This document shows, in pieces, positions 25,922-34,813 of a stretch of DNA of 42,178 nt. The translations under genes were made by a program, and so were the position numbers. The DNA comes from Bacillota bacterium (GTDB lineage Bacteria; Bacillota; Dethiobacteria; DTU022), in contig JAAZLS010000079.1 of assembly GCA_012799185.1 (NCBI GenBank), forward strand, positions 1 to 42,178, written 5' to 3'. Position 1 is the first letter of the stretch. The number at the start of each line of letters is the position of its first letter. The notes beneath the pieces are model-generated. The model was not told the DNA's origin, searched no databases, and saw nothing but the letters and a program-made list of their open reading frames with translations.

Positions 25922-26560
25922 GTGGTTTATCGCCTGGGACATCTGTTATTTAGTTGTTACTTTAAGTTGGTTTATCGGTGGCAAATATTTGGTCTGGAAA
26001 ACATTCCTGCATCAGGGCCCTTCATTATCTGCTCCAATCATATCAGCTGGTTTGATCCCCCCTTGATCGGATGCTCGATACCTCCTAAGTTAATGGTCTA
26101 TTTTATGGCCAAGCAAGAGCTTTTCAAAAACTTTATTTTTGGGGCCATACTAAAAAAAATAGGGGCTTTCCCGATTGATCGTAATAAAGTAGATTATGCG
26201 GCAATCCGCACATCTTTTCAATTGTTGGCCGAGGGTAAGGTGATCTGCCTGTTTCCAGAGGGGACCAGGAGCAAAAGCGGGCGGCTACAGCCGGCCCACC
26301 CCGGCGCGGCCATGATTGCCGCCCGTAGTAAGGCGCCGGTTTTGCCGGTGGCAATTACCGGGCCGTACCGCCCGGGGAGGCCCCTGCTGGTAAATTTTGG
26401 CCCTGTATTCTACTTGCCCAACCTGGAAAGGGGGAATCGTAAGGATAATTTGAAAGCGCATAGTAAAATAATTATGAGCCGGATTGGAGAGCTGTTAATT
26501 CCGGATCAGGAAAGGGAGTTACAGCGAGGAAAAATGGAAGCTTGGAATTCCAGGGAGTGA
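25922..26560 (+). CDS. plsC: 1-acyl-sn-glycerol-3-phosphate acyltransferase
   Basis: SNHISWFDPPLI (NHxxxxD), FPEGTRSKSGRLQPAHPGAAMIA. Confidence 0.94.
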   Translation: MVYRLGHLLFSCYFKLVYRWQIFGLENIPASGPFIICSNHISWFDPPLIGCSIPPKLMVYFMAKQELFKNFIFGAILKKIGAFPIDRNKVDYAAIRTSFQLLAEGKVICLFPEGTRSKSGRLQPAHPGAAMIAARSKAPVLPVAITGPYRPGRPLLVNFGPVFYLPNLERGNRKDNLKAHSKIIMSRIGELLIPDQERELQRGKMEAWNSRE

Positions 26561-28623
26561 AGGTGTTGGAGATAAAGGTTGGTGAGCATGCCGGTTTTTG
26601 CCCCGGGGTTAGGCGGGCGGTAGAAATGGCCCTTAATGAGGCGGCCGGGGGAAAGAAGGTGTGTACATTGGGTCCCCTGGTTCATAACGAATCGGTCGTT
26701 CGCTATTTAACCGACCGGGGGATCCGGGTAGTTGAGCATCCAGAACAGGCAGCTGGCGCCACCCTAATTATCCGCAGTCATGGGGTAGCCCCGCAGGTTA
26801 TAGAGCAGATTAAAAGTCTATCGTTCAACTTTTTAGATGCAACCTGTTCAAGGGTCAAGCGAGTTCAGAAGATGGCTGCCAGGTTAATGGAGGAGGGCGT
26901 TAACCTGGTCATATTTGGTGAAAGTAACCATCCCGAGGTGATCGGGATAGCAGGTTGGGCCGGTGGAAAGGCAGCGGTAGTTTCCAGCGTAGAAGAGCTT
27001 GAGGCTTTAGATATTGAGCATCCGGCGGCCCTAATCACACAGACCACCGGGAATAGCGCTTTATTTGAGAAAATCAAGGAAGCGTTTTTAACCCGGGTAC
27101 CTGCGGGCCAGGTATTTAATACTTTATGCCCGGAGGTCACTTTAAGGCAGGAAGAGGCGCGGCAGATAGCAAAAGAGGTAGAGGCAATGATAGTTGTAGG
27201 CAGTGCTACCAGTGCCAACACCGGGTCGTTGGTAGAAGAATGCCGGCGCGTTAGGCCAACCTGCCGGGTGGTCGACGCCGGGGAGTTAAAGGGTGAGCTT
27301 TTGCGCCGATATAGGTCAGTCGGGGTAACAGCCGGGGCATCTACTCCCCATTGGACGATTAAGGAGGTTGTTGAAAAAATGGAAAATGAAAATTATGAAG
27401 TCGAGAATGAAGAACAATTTGCCTATCAGGATACAGTGAAAACCTTTCTGGTAGGCGAACAGGCCGGGGGGCGGGTAGTCCAGGTTGACTCTGACGAGGT
27501 TCTAATTGATATCGGTTACAAGACCGAGGCCATACTACCGCGGTCCGAGGTCCATATGAGCGAGGGGGAGACCCTATCCGATCTCTTTGCGCCGGATACC
27601 GAGGTAGAGGTAACTGTTATTGAGAGCGATGAAGAGGAGGGTAAAATAGTAGTCTCCCACCGGCGCTTGGCAAAGGAGAAGCGCTGGAAGGAGCTGGAGG
27701 AGTCGCTGGAGAACCAGTCACTGGAAGAAGGCCGGGTTAAGCAGGTTGTTCCTGCCGGTATGGTATTAAGTTTAGGGGCTGGAATTGAGGGTTTTATGCC
27801 CGGTTCGCTGGTTGATATTCGGTATGTTCCTGATTTCAAGCCGTTTCTGAACGAAATGGTACAGTTCAAGGTAATCGAGATTAACCGCGAAAAAGACAAA
27901 ATAATTCTGTCGCGTAAAAAATTAATTGAGGAAGAGGTAGCCCGTAAAAGGGCCGAAACATTAAGCTCCCTAAAGGCGGGAGAGATTATAGAGGGCGTGG
28001 TCCGCCGGTTAACCGACTTTGGGGTTTTTGTCGATGTCGGTGGCATTGACGGCCTGGTCCATATTTCGGAGCTTTCCTGGGAACGGGTGGGACATCCCCA
28101 GGAGGTATTAAAGGTTGGCGAAGAGATTTCAGTAAAGGTGCTCGATGTAAACCCGGAGCGGGAACGGATCAGCCTTAGCCTGAAGCAGGCCCTGCCCGAT
28201 CCCTGGACCGGTGTAGAGGAAGATTTTAAAGCAGAGATGATTGTAACAGGTAAAATCACCCGCATTGTTAATTTCGGTGCTTTTGTCGAACTTAAGCCCG
28301 GGCTGGAAGGGCTAGTTCACATTTCACAGATTGCCGACTACCACGTTAAGCATCCTTCAGAAGTTTTAACCGAGGGCGAAGAGATTAAGGTTAAAATCCT
28401 AGATGTAAAACCGGAGGCCAAGCGGATTAGTCTCAGCGTCAGGGAGGCCAGGGATGCGGAAATGCCCGATAAAAAGGACTCCCATGAAGAAGAGAGTAAT
28501 TCCGGGGTCACATTAGGGGATGTATTTGGTGATCTTTTTGAAAACAAAGCAGGGGATAAGAATGACGGCGATGAACCGTCGGAAGAGGCCGGGGAGGAAG
28601 CAGCTAATCCCCAGGAAGAATAG
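26542..28623 (+). CDS. ispH: Fusion: 4-hydroxy-3-methylbut-2-enyl diphosphate reductase (IspH) + S1-domain (RpsA-like) protein
   Basis: N-terminus EHAGFCPGVRRAVEMA...DATCSRVKRVQ (IspH); C-terminus with serial S1 repeats (GRVVQVDSDEVLIDIGYKTEAILP; GVVRRLTDFGVFVDVGGIDGLVHISELSW; GKITRIVNFGAFVELKPGLEGLVHISQIA). Confidence 0.95.
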   Translation: MEFQGVKVLEIKVGEHAGFCPGVRRAVEMALNEAAGGKKVCTLGPLVHNESVVRYLTDRGIRVVEHPEQAAGATLIIRSHGVAPQVIEQIKSLSFNFLDATCSRVKRVQKMAARLMEEGVNLVIFGESNHPEVIGIAGWAGGKAAVVSSVEELEALDIEHPAALITQTTGNSALFEKIKEAFLTRVPAGQVFNTLCPEVTLRQEEARQIAKEVEAMIVVGSATSANTGSLVEECRRVRPTCRVVDAGELKGELLRRYRSVGVTAGASTPHWTIKEVVEKMENENYEVENEEQFAYQDTVKTFLVGEQAGGRVVQVDSDEVLIDIGYKTEAILPRSEVHMSEGETLSDLFAPDTEVEVTVIESDEEEGKIVVSHRRLAKEKRWKELEESLENQSLEEGRVKQVVPAGMVLSLGAGIEGFMPGSLVDIRYVPDFKPFLNEMVQFKVIEINREKDKIILSRKKLIEEEVARKRAETLSSLKAGEIIEGVVRRLTDFGVFVDVGGIDGLVHISELSWERVGHPQEVLKVGEEISVKVLDVNPERERISLSLKQALPDPWTGVEEDFKAEMIVTGKITRIVNFGAFVELKPGLEGLVHISQIADYHVKHPSEVLTEGEEIKVKILDVKPEAKRISLSVREARDAEMPDKKDSHEEESNSGVTLGDVFGDLFENKAGDKNDGDEPSEEAGEEAANPQEE

Positions 28624-29698
28624 AGATAAAAGAATCAGGCTGCGTCGTAAAGACGAGCACCTCTTTTTTGCCCAGGGGCAGCGGCCGGGATTTGCCGATT
28701 TTACTGATATACATTTTATCCATAACTGCCTGCCCGAACTAAATATTCAAGGGGTGACCATCTGTACCTCCCTTTTAGGGAAAGTACACCGGTCGCCCCT
28801 TTTTATTAATGCGGTTACCGGGGGAACCCGGCGTGCCAGCAAAATTAATGCGGATCTGGCCTGGGTGGCCAAAAAAAGCAGCCTCCCGATGGCGGTGGGA
28901 TCGCAGCTGGTTGCCCTCGACTATCCCCCGGCAATTCCTTCATTTAAGGTGGTCCGGCAGGTTAACCCGGCCGGTGAAATTTGGGCCAATCTGGGAGGGT
29001 ATGCCACCCCGGAGCAGGCCCGCCGGGCGATCGAGATGGTTAACGCCGACGCCCTACAGATTCACCTAAATGTTCCACAAGAGCTGGCCATGGCGGAGGG
29101 GGATACCTCTTTCCGGGGAATTCTAAATAGAATAGCCGAAATAGTAGTCCAGGTGAATGTGCCGGTAATAGTGAAGGAGGTAGGTTTTGGAATCGCCCGG
29201 GAAGAGGCCCAGGAACTAAAAAAAATTGGGGTGGCCGCCATCGATGTCGGGGGGAAAGGCGGGACCAATTTTATAAAGATTGAACAGAGCCGGCAAAGCA
29301 AGGCGCTTTACCCCAGTTTACAGGATTGGGGGCTACCCACAGCGATTACCCTAATTGAATCCTTAACCGCTACTGGCGGCAAGGTTGATATTTTTGCCGC
29401 CGGGGGGATGGCCTCTGCATTAAATATAGCCAAAGCCCTGGCTTTAGGTGCGGCGGGTATAGGTTTGGCCGCCTGGCCAGTCTATATATTATTAAAAGAG
29501 GGGCGAACAGCCCTTCTTAGAAAGATCCAAGCCCTGGAGCAGGAATTGCGGGCGATTATGCTCCTGGTTGGTGCCGCCGATATTGCAAAGTTGCAAGAAG
29601 TGCCCCTGGTGATTACCGGTTTTACCGCTGAATGGCTCCGGCAGCGAGGGTTAGATCCGGGGGCGAGGGCCCCGTTTTGTCATCCATGTAAGCGATAG
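28562..29698 (+). CDS. fni: Type 2 isopentenyl-diphosphate delta-isomerase (start uncertain; overlaps ispH-rpsA end)
   Basis: RRKDEHLFFA, FINAVTGGT, GSQLVALDYP, QIHLNVPQELAMAEGDTSFRG, IDVGGKGGTNFIKIE. Confidence 0.92.
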   Translation: MTAMNRRKRPGRKQLIPRKNRDKRIRLRRKDEHLFFAQGQRPGFADFTDIHFIHNCLPELNIQGVTICTSLLGKVHRSPLFINAVTGGTRRASKINADLAWVAKKSSLPMAVGSQLVALDYPPAIPSFKVVRQVNPAGEIWANLGGYATPEQARRAIEMVNADALQIHLNVPQELAMAEGDTSFRGILNRIAEIVVQVNVPVIVKEVGFGIAREEAQELKKIGVAAIDVGGKGGTNFIKIEQSRQSKALYPSLQDWGLPTAITLIESLTATGGKVDIFAAGGMASALNIAKALALGAAGIGLAAWPVYILLKEGRTALLRKIQALEQELRAIMLLVGAADIAKLQEVPLVITGFTAEWLRQRGLDPGARAPFCHPCKR

Positions 29699-29769
29699 AA
29701 AACCGAATAATATGGCTAACCTAGGAAAAGATATCAAAAGTAGCTAATCCCACGAGGAGGGGGATAGTT

Positions 29770-30459
29770 ATGCCTACAGGCATGATTATATTGTTGGCCA
29801 TATCGGTGCTGGTATTTTTAGGATTGGCCCAACGGGTTCTTGATCGTCTGCAGTTAACGGATCGGGCGGCCCTGCTATTTGTTGGGGCGATGATCATCGG
29901 GGGGTTTTTACCTGCCCTACCGCTTACATCCAACCTATCTGTAAATATCGGGGGGGCAATCATTCCGCTAATTTTGGTGCTCTACCTGTTTGCCAAGGCA
30001 GGGACGCCGGCTGAGAAGAGCCGGGCTGCCTTGGCAATATTGATCACTACGGTAGTAATATACGGTGTTCTAAAGGTATTCCCGGTGGAACCCACCTATG
30101 CCTTTCTCTTGGATCCGCTCTATGTGGTGGCTCTGGTAGCGGGGGTGGTCGGTTACCTCTCCGGCCGTTCCCGGCGATCGGCCTTTATGGCCGGTGTGGG
30201 GGCGGTTTTGCTCAACGATATTATTACCCGGATTGAGGTACTTTTTACTGGGGGCACCGGGAAGATGGTTATTGGCGGGGCGGGGATATTTGATGCAATC
30301 TTGATCTCCGGAATGATCGCCTTGGGCCTGGCGGAGTTAATTGGGGAGATCAGGGAACGATTAGCCGGGGGACCGGATATGGAGCGCCCGGAGGCCCTGC
30401 TGCATGGTTTGCGTGGTTCCGAGGAGGAGGGGGATGAACATGAAGAACCGGGGCGGTAG
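29770..30459 (+). CDS. DUF1614-type membrane protein
   Basis: 229 aa, multiple TMs, SNLSVNIGGAIIPLILVLYL...GYLSGRSRRSAFMAGVGAVLLND. Confidence 0.75.
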   Translation: MPTGMIILLAISVLVFLGLAQRVLDRLQLTDRAALLFVGAMIIGGFLPALPLTSNLSVNIGGAIIPLILVLYLFAKAGTPAEKSRAALAILITTVVIYGVLKVFPVEPTYAFLLDPLYVVALVAGVVGYLSGRSRRSAFMAGVGAVLLNDIITRIEVLFTGGTGKMVIGGAGIFDAILISGMIALGLAELIGEIRERLAGGPDMERPEALLHGLRGSEEEGDEHEEPGR

Positions 30460-31660
30460 CCGGCGACAGGAGATAGTGATCAACCCAGATCGAGCGGGTA
30501 GATTCCGCTCGCTGTCGGCTATGCCGATACTGCCGGTGTTATTATTATCCCTGTTGATAACCGTCGGCCTGGCGGTATTGCCGGTTTCGCCGGCAAGGGC
30601 TACCGGTACCGACTATTTTGATCTGCAACATCGGGATGAGCGAACGACCGGCTATTTTTCGATTAAGGATGAGGCTACCGGCCGGGTTATTTTAACCACT
30701 GCGCGGGTATTGCATGAGGGGGACCAATATATTGATAGTGGAAATGAATGTTACCTGGTCACCCGGATTGAGCAGGATACGGCCTGGGCCAGAATTAGGC
30801 GGGGAGAGGAGGGGGGAGAAACCCTGGAGGGGCAGGCCGGGGGTACAGGGACCGCAATCCCGGAGCGGCAAGAAAAGGAAGCGGTTGGCATCTACCATTC
30901 CCATGGGGCCGAATCTTATGTCCCCAGCGATGGTACCGATAGTAATGATACCGGGGGTGGGATAATTGAGGTGGGCCGCTCCTTCCAGGAGGCCCTGCGA
31001 AATAGGGGCATCACGGTAAAACATGTGCAGGAAACCCATGTTCCCCATGATGCGGGGGCCTATAATCGTTCCCGCCGAACGGCGATCAATTTGGTGGAGG
31101 ATAACCTGGATGCAATCTTTGATGTTCACCGGGACGCGGTTCCCGCAGAGGCCTACGACCGGGATATCGATGGACGGGAATTGGTCCAAATTATGATGGT
31201 GATCGGTCGCCAGAATCAGAACATGGGCAACAATAAATCCTTTGCCGAAGGGTTAAAACAGGTGGCCGATTCAAACCATCCGGGTTTAATTAAGGGGATC
31301 CTGCTTGCCCATGGAAACTATAACCAGGATCTTTCGCCCCGCTCCATCCTGCTGGAGGTAGGTGGCCACGAAAATTCGCGGCGCCAGGCCGAGCAGTCAA
31401 TTGCTTTATTTGCTGATGTAGTCGATACCTACCTTTATGCTCAACAGGGCCGGGCTAGGGGGGGCGGTATTGCTTTCCAGGGTACCCTGAAGCTGCTTAT
31501 TGCCCTATTGCTGGCGCTATTTATTTACATGTTAATCTCCGCCGGTAGCTGGAAAGAAATGAAAAGAAAGGTATTCTCTTTTTTCCAGCGCGAATTTGCC
31601 GATTTGGGGCGGGGCTTTAAAGGAAAAATCAAACCGGAAGATGATGAACCGGATTCGTAA
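30434..31660 (+). CDS. spoIIP: Stage II sporulation protein P (ORF opens at 30404; ATG 30434 preferred)
   Basis: VGIYHSHGAESYVPSDGTDSN, FDVHRDAVPAEAYD, LLEVGGHENSRRQAEQSIALFADVV (SpoIIP amidase). Confidence 0.94.
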   Translation: MNMKNRGGSRRQEIVINPDRAGRFRSLSAMPILPVLLLSLLITVGLAVLPVSPARATGTDYFDLQHRDERTTGYFSIKDEATGRVILTTARVLHEGDQYIDSGNECYLVTRIEQDTAWARIRRGEEGGETLEGQAGGTGTAIPERQEKEAVGIYHSHGAESYVPSDGTDSNDTGGGIIEVGRSFQEALRNRGITVKHVQETHVPHDAGAYNRSRRTAINLVEDNLDAIFDVHRDAVPAEAYDRDIDGRELVQIMMVIGRQNQNMGNNKSFAEGLKQVADSNHPGLIKGILLAHGNYNQDLSPRSILLEVGGHENSRRQAEQSIALFADVVDTYLYAQQGRARGGGIAFQGTLKLLIALLLALFIYMLISAGSWKEMKRKVFSFFQREFADLGRGFKGKIKPEDDEPDS

Positions 31661-31673
31661 TAACAGTTAAAGG

Positions 31674-32570
31674 GTGGATATGGAAAAATATACTGCCGCT
31701 ACCTCCCTGGGAATCGCCTTCGGAGTAATTACAAGGTATTTGGTTCTACGTTCCGACTACCGTCAGTACCCCGGGTATCCGCATGGCTATATCACTCACC
31801 TCTCCCTGGGCCTGATTGCGGCGGTTTTAGGTGCGCTGGCTATCCCAGCATTAGCTGAGAAGGAATTTACTGCAGTTACCTTCCTATCGCTGGCGGCTAC
31901 CCAGTTTCGGGATGTTCGGGAGATGGAACGTAAAACACTGGCCGGCCTTGATTTAACCAACCTGGTATCCCGCGGGCCTGACTATATCGAGGATATATCC
32001 CGTATTTTTGAAGCCCGCAACTATCTGGTTATGCTTATCGCCCTATTGGTCGGCGGGGTGGCCTACTATACCCATTATGCAATCGCCTTGGTAAGCGGAG
32101 GGTTGGCCCTGATCGGGGCCCGCTATTTAATGCACGGCCGGGTTGTTGGCCAGGTGGCCCAGGTGCGGCCGGGCAAGGTTCATTTTGAAGGACCCAATCT
32201 ATTTGTAGAAGATATTCATATGATGAACCTGGCTCGGGAAGAGGTCCGCCAGCAGGTAAAAAAGAGGGGGCTAGGGGTTATATTGGAACCCTTCGACGAT
32301 GATGCTCGTGCTATCCTGGGAAATAGTGGCCAGCGGATGGCGATTGCCCATGATGCTTCAGTACAGCTGGGGATTTATAAAGATGTCGACACCGCCGAAT
32401 TTACACCGCTTCTAAGGCGGGATCTGGATACGGGGCGGGTGGCGATGATTATTTTACCCCTGGAGATGGATCTGGAATGTCTGCTGCTGGCTATAACCCG
32501 GGTGCCCGTTTTGGAAAGTGCTATCAACCGGCCGTTAAAGTCACGGGCCGGTTACCGGGCAGCCGATTAG
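31674..32570 (+). CDS. YIEGIA family membrane protein
   Basis: GPDYIEDISRIFEARNYLVM (variant of YIEGIA), ATSLGIAFGVITRYLVLRSDYRQYPGYPHGYITHLSLG. Confidence 0.82.
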   Translation: MDMEKYTAATSLGIAFGVITRYLVLRSDYRQYPGYPHGYITHLSLGLIAAVLGALAIPALAEKEFTAVTFLSLAATQFRDVREMERKTLAGLDLTNLVSRGPDYIEDISRIFEARNYLVMLIALLVGGVAYYTHYAIALVSGGLALIGARYLMHGRVVGQVAQVRPGKVHFEGPNLFVEDIHMMNLAREEVRQQVKKRGLGVILEPFDDDARAILGNSGQRMAIAHDASVQLGIYKDVDTAEFTPLLRRDLDTGRVAMIILPLEMDLECLLLAITRVPVLESAINRPLKSRAGYRAAD

Positions 32571-32600
32571 CGGCGGGGGGGGGAAGGTGGGGTAGGCCGG

Positions 32601-32795
32601 TTGGCAGTTTCAATAAACAAGCTTATTTTGGCGGTAGTTACCTTGAACCATGACCTGGTAAGCGGTGGTGGCGCCCCGGTTTTCCTGGCCGAGGATCAGG
32701 CCGAACTTGATCGGATCTCGACCTACCTCTCCCGGATTACCGGCGGGGTAACCCATGATTTAGAGAATGGCGTCTACATTGTAGTCCGGCATTAA
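32601..32795 (+). CDS. Capping complex subunit for YIEGIA (64 aa)
   Basis: AVSINKLILAVVTLNHDLVSGGGAPVFLAEDQAELDRISTYLSRITGGVTHDLENGVYIVVRH, immediately after the YIEGIA gene. Confidence 0.75.
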   Translation: MAVSINKLILAVVTLNHDLVSGGGAPVFLAEDQAELDRISTYLSRITGGVTHDLENGVYIVVRH

Positions 32796-33362
32796 ATGGT
32801 TATACCTTCTGATGGCGATGCACCGGTAAAGTTGGCCCTTAAAACCCTAGGTTCGCTGGACGGTGTGCTTAAAAATCCCGGCAAAAGGCTGTTAATTTTT
32901 CAGTGCTACGGTGGGACCCACTCCTCAGTAACCGCCGCCTCTATCTACCTTAATCTTCTTCCCCGAGATCGGGTACCGACCAACCGGGAGCTGCTCCGGT
33001 TGCCCTATTTTGACCGGGTTAATAATGACGAGGTCGGACCGTTACGTTTTATGGGGCGGGATCGTCATGGCGCCAGTGTCTATATACTAGGCAGCCGGCA
33101 ATGGAGAAAGGAGATCAAAATTTTGCTGCAAGAAATATTGTTGCTATTACCGGTGCCCTCGGCTGGGGTAATCTTAATGGGTTGCCTTACCAGGTTAAAC
33201 TGGCTAGCCCGAATTGGCGGCTTTATCTCCCGCCGGCTGGGCTTAACATCTATCGGACGCCCCCTGGTATGTTACGGGATACGTTTAAACTACCGGCATT
33301 TTATTCGCCATGTTGAGCTGTTGGAGAACCGGCCGGAGCTATTCACCTTAATGTCGAATTGA
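32796..33362 (+). CDS. DUF3189 family protein
   Basis: LLIFQCYGGTHSSVTAASIYLNLLPRDRVPTNRELLRLPYFD. Confidence 0.78.
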   Translation: MVIPSDGDAPVKLALKTLGSLDGVLKNPGKRLLIFQCYGGTHSSVTAASIYLNLLPRDRVPTNRELLRLPYFDRVNNDEVGPLRFMGRDRHGASVYILGSRQWRKEIKILLQEILLLLPVPSAGVILMGCLTRLNWLARIGGFISRRLGLTSIGRPLVCYGIRLNYRHFIRHVELLENRPELFTLMSN

Positions 33363-33410
33363 CAATTACTCCCCCGCCTAACCTCGTTAACCCGATCCCT
33401 TAGCATCCGG

Positions 33411-33439
33411 TTGCACTAAATTCATGGATCTGGGATAAT
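33411..33439 (+). promoter_or_regulatory. Predicted sigma-A promoter TTGCAC-N17-GATAAT upstream of the DUF512 gene
   Basis: Five of six matches at each hexamer with a 17-bp spacer; about 45 bp upstream of ATG 33485. Confidence 0.6.
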
Positions 33440-33484
33440 TAACGCGGTATACTTTGAGTAATTTTCCCAGGAAAGGGGTTCGGC

Positions 33485-34813
33485 ATGGGTGGGGTTCTAA
33501 TTGGCGGGGTTATCCCCGGCTCCCCGGCTGCGAGAGCCGGGTTTAAAGCTGGAGACCGGTTGTGGAGACTGGGCTGCCAGGCGGAGGGGGATATAATTGA
33601 TTACCGGATCTGGGAGGCTGATGAACAGCTGACCCTATTGGTGCAAACGGGTAACGGACCCCTGCGCCGGAGGGTTATTCGGAAAGCCCATAATGAGCCG
33701 CTGGGGGTACAATTCGATCCTCCGACCATCACCCCCCTCCTCCGTTGCCGCAATCGTTGCCTCTTTTGCTTCATTGACCAAAACCCCAGCGGTCTGCGCA
33801 GTTCCCTCTACCTGAAGGATGACGACTACCGCCTCTCATTTCTTCACGGGAACTATATTACCCTTAATCATCTTACCGCTCGGGAACGGGAGCGTATAAT
33901 AAAACTACAACTATCCCCGCTCTATGTTTCGGTACACTCCACCGATCCGGATATACGCAGCCGGCTCTATCGGAACCGGCAGGCCCGGCGGGGTCTAGAT
34001 AATTTAAAATTTTTGGTCGGGGCCGGGATTAAGATTCATGCCCAAGTAGTACTCTGTCCCGGCTATAATCTTGGTGAGGAACTGTTAAGGACTGTAAAAG
34101 ACTTGGAGAATATGGGGGAGGCGCTCTTAAGTGTAGCGGTGGTCCCGGTGGGGCTAACCGCCCACGGCCGCCCCCCGGCGATACTTCGCCGAATAACCCC
34201 GGCCGAAGCCGCCGAAATTGTAGAGGGGATCCACCGACTGCAATCGGGGTTTTTGAAAAAGCGGGGGAGCCGGTTTGTATTTTTGTCTGATGAAATATAC
34301 TACCGGGCCGGCGCCCCCTACCCGGAGCGGGAGCATTATGAGGGATTTCCGCAGCTAGAAAACGGGGTAGGGATGGCTCGCCTTTTTTTAGATGAACTGC
34401 CGGCGGTGGAAAGCTCACTGCCAGAGGCCTCCCCCCGCCCGCTTAAGATAACCCTGGTTACCGGAATTGAGGCCGCTCATCTTTTAAAACAGCTGATGCG
34501 GCGTCTCACTGCCGTTCGGCAGCTAGAGGCGGGTCTGGCGATTATTGAGAACCGTTTTTTTGGGAAATCGGTGACCGTTGCCGGCCTGCTAACGGGGGAG
34601 GATTTGGAAAAGGGTTTGCAGGATCAGACCGCCGGCGAAGCGGTTTTTATCCCCCAGGAGATGCTTCGGGAGGGCGGCGACCTATTCCTGGACGGTTTAA
34701 CTTGGGGTGAGCTGGAGCAACGCCTGCATACCTCCCTGATTCCGGTCAGGGGGCCCCTACATTTTGCCCGGGAGCTGAAGAGGCTAACCGGGGCCGTCGA
34801 GGGAGGGAATTAA
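33485..34813 (+). CDS. DUF512 family protein (PDZ-like + radical-SAM-like + DUF512)
   Basis: GGVIPGSPAARAGFKAGDRLW (PDZ), CRNRCLFCFIDQNPSGLRSSLYLKDDDYRLSFLHGNYITLNH (Cys motif). Confidence 0.92.
   Translation: MGGVLIGGVIPGSPAARAGFKAGDRLWRLGCQAEGDIIDYRIWEADEQLTLLVQTGNGPLRRRVIRKAHNEPLGVQFDPPTITPLLRCRNRCLFCFIDQNPSGLRSSLYLKDDDYRLSFLHGNYITLNHLTARERERIIKLQLSPLYVSVHSTDPDIRSRLYRNRQARRGLDNLKFLVGAGIKIHAQVVLCPGYNLGEELLRTVKDLENMGEALLSVAVVPVGLTAHGRPPAILRRITPAEAAEIVEGIHRLQSGFLKKRGSRFVFLSDEIYYRAGAPYPEREHYEGFPQLENGVGMARLFLDELPAVESSLPEASPRPLKITLVTGIEAAHLLKQLMRRLTAVRQLEAGLAIIENRFFGKSVTVAGLLTGEDLEKGLQDQTAGEAVFIPQEMLREGGDLFLDGLTWGELEQRLHTSLIPVRGPLHFARELKRLTGAVEGGN

Noticed and set aside
27516-28265. 249-aa minus-strand ORF
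   Set aside because: Serine-rich mirror of the S1 repeats of the ispH-rpsA fusion; shadow ORF.
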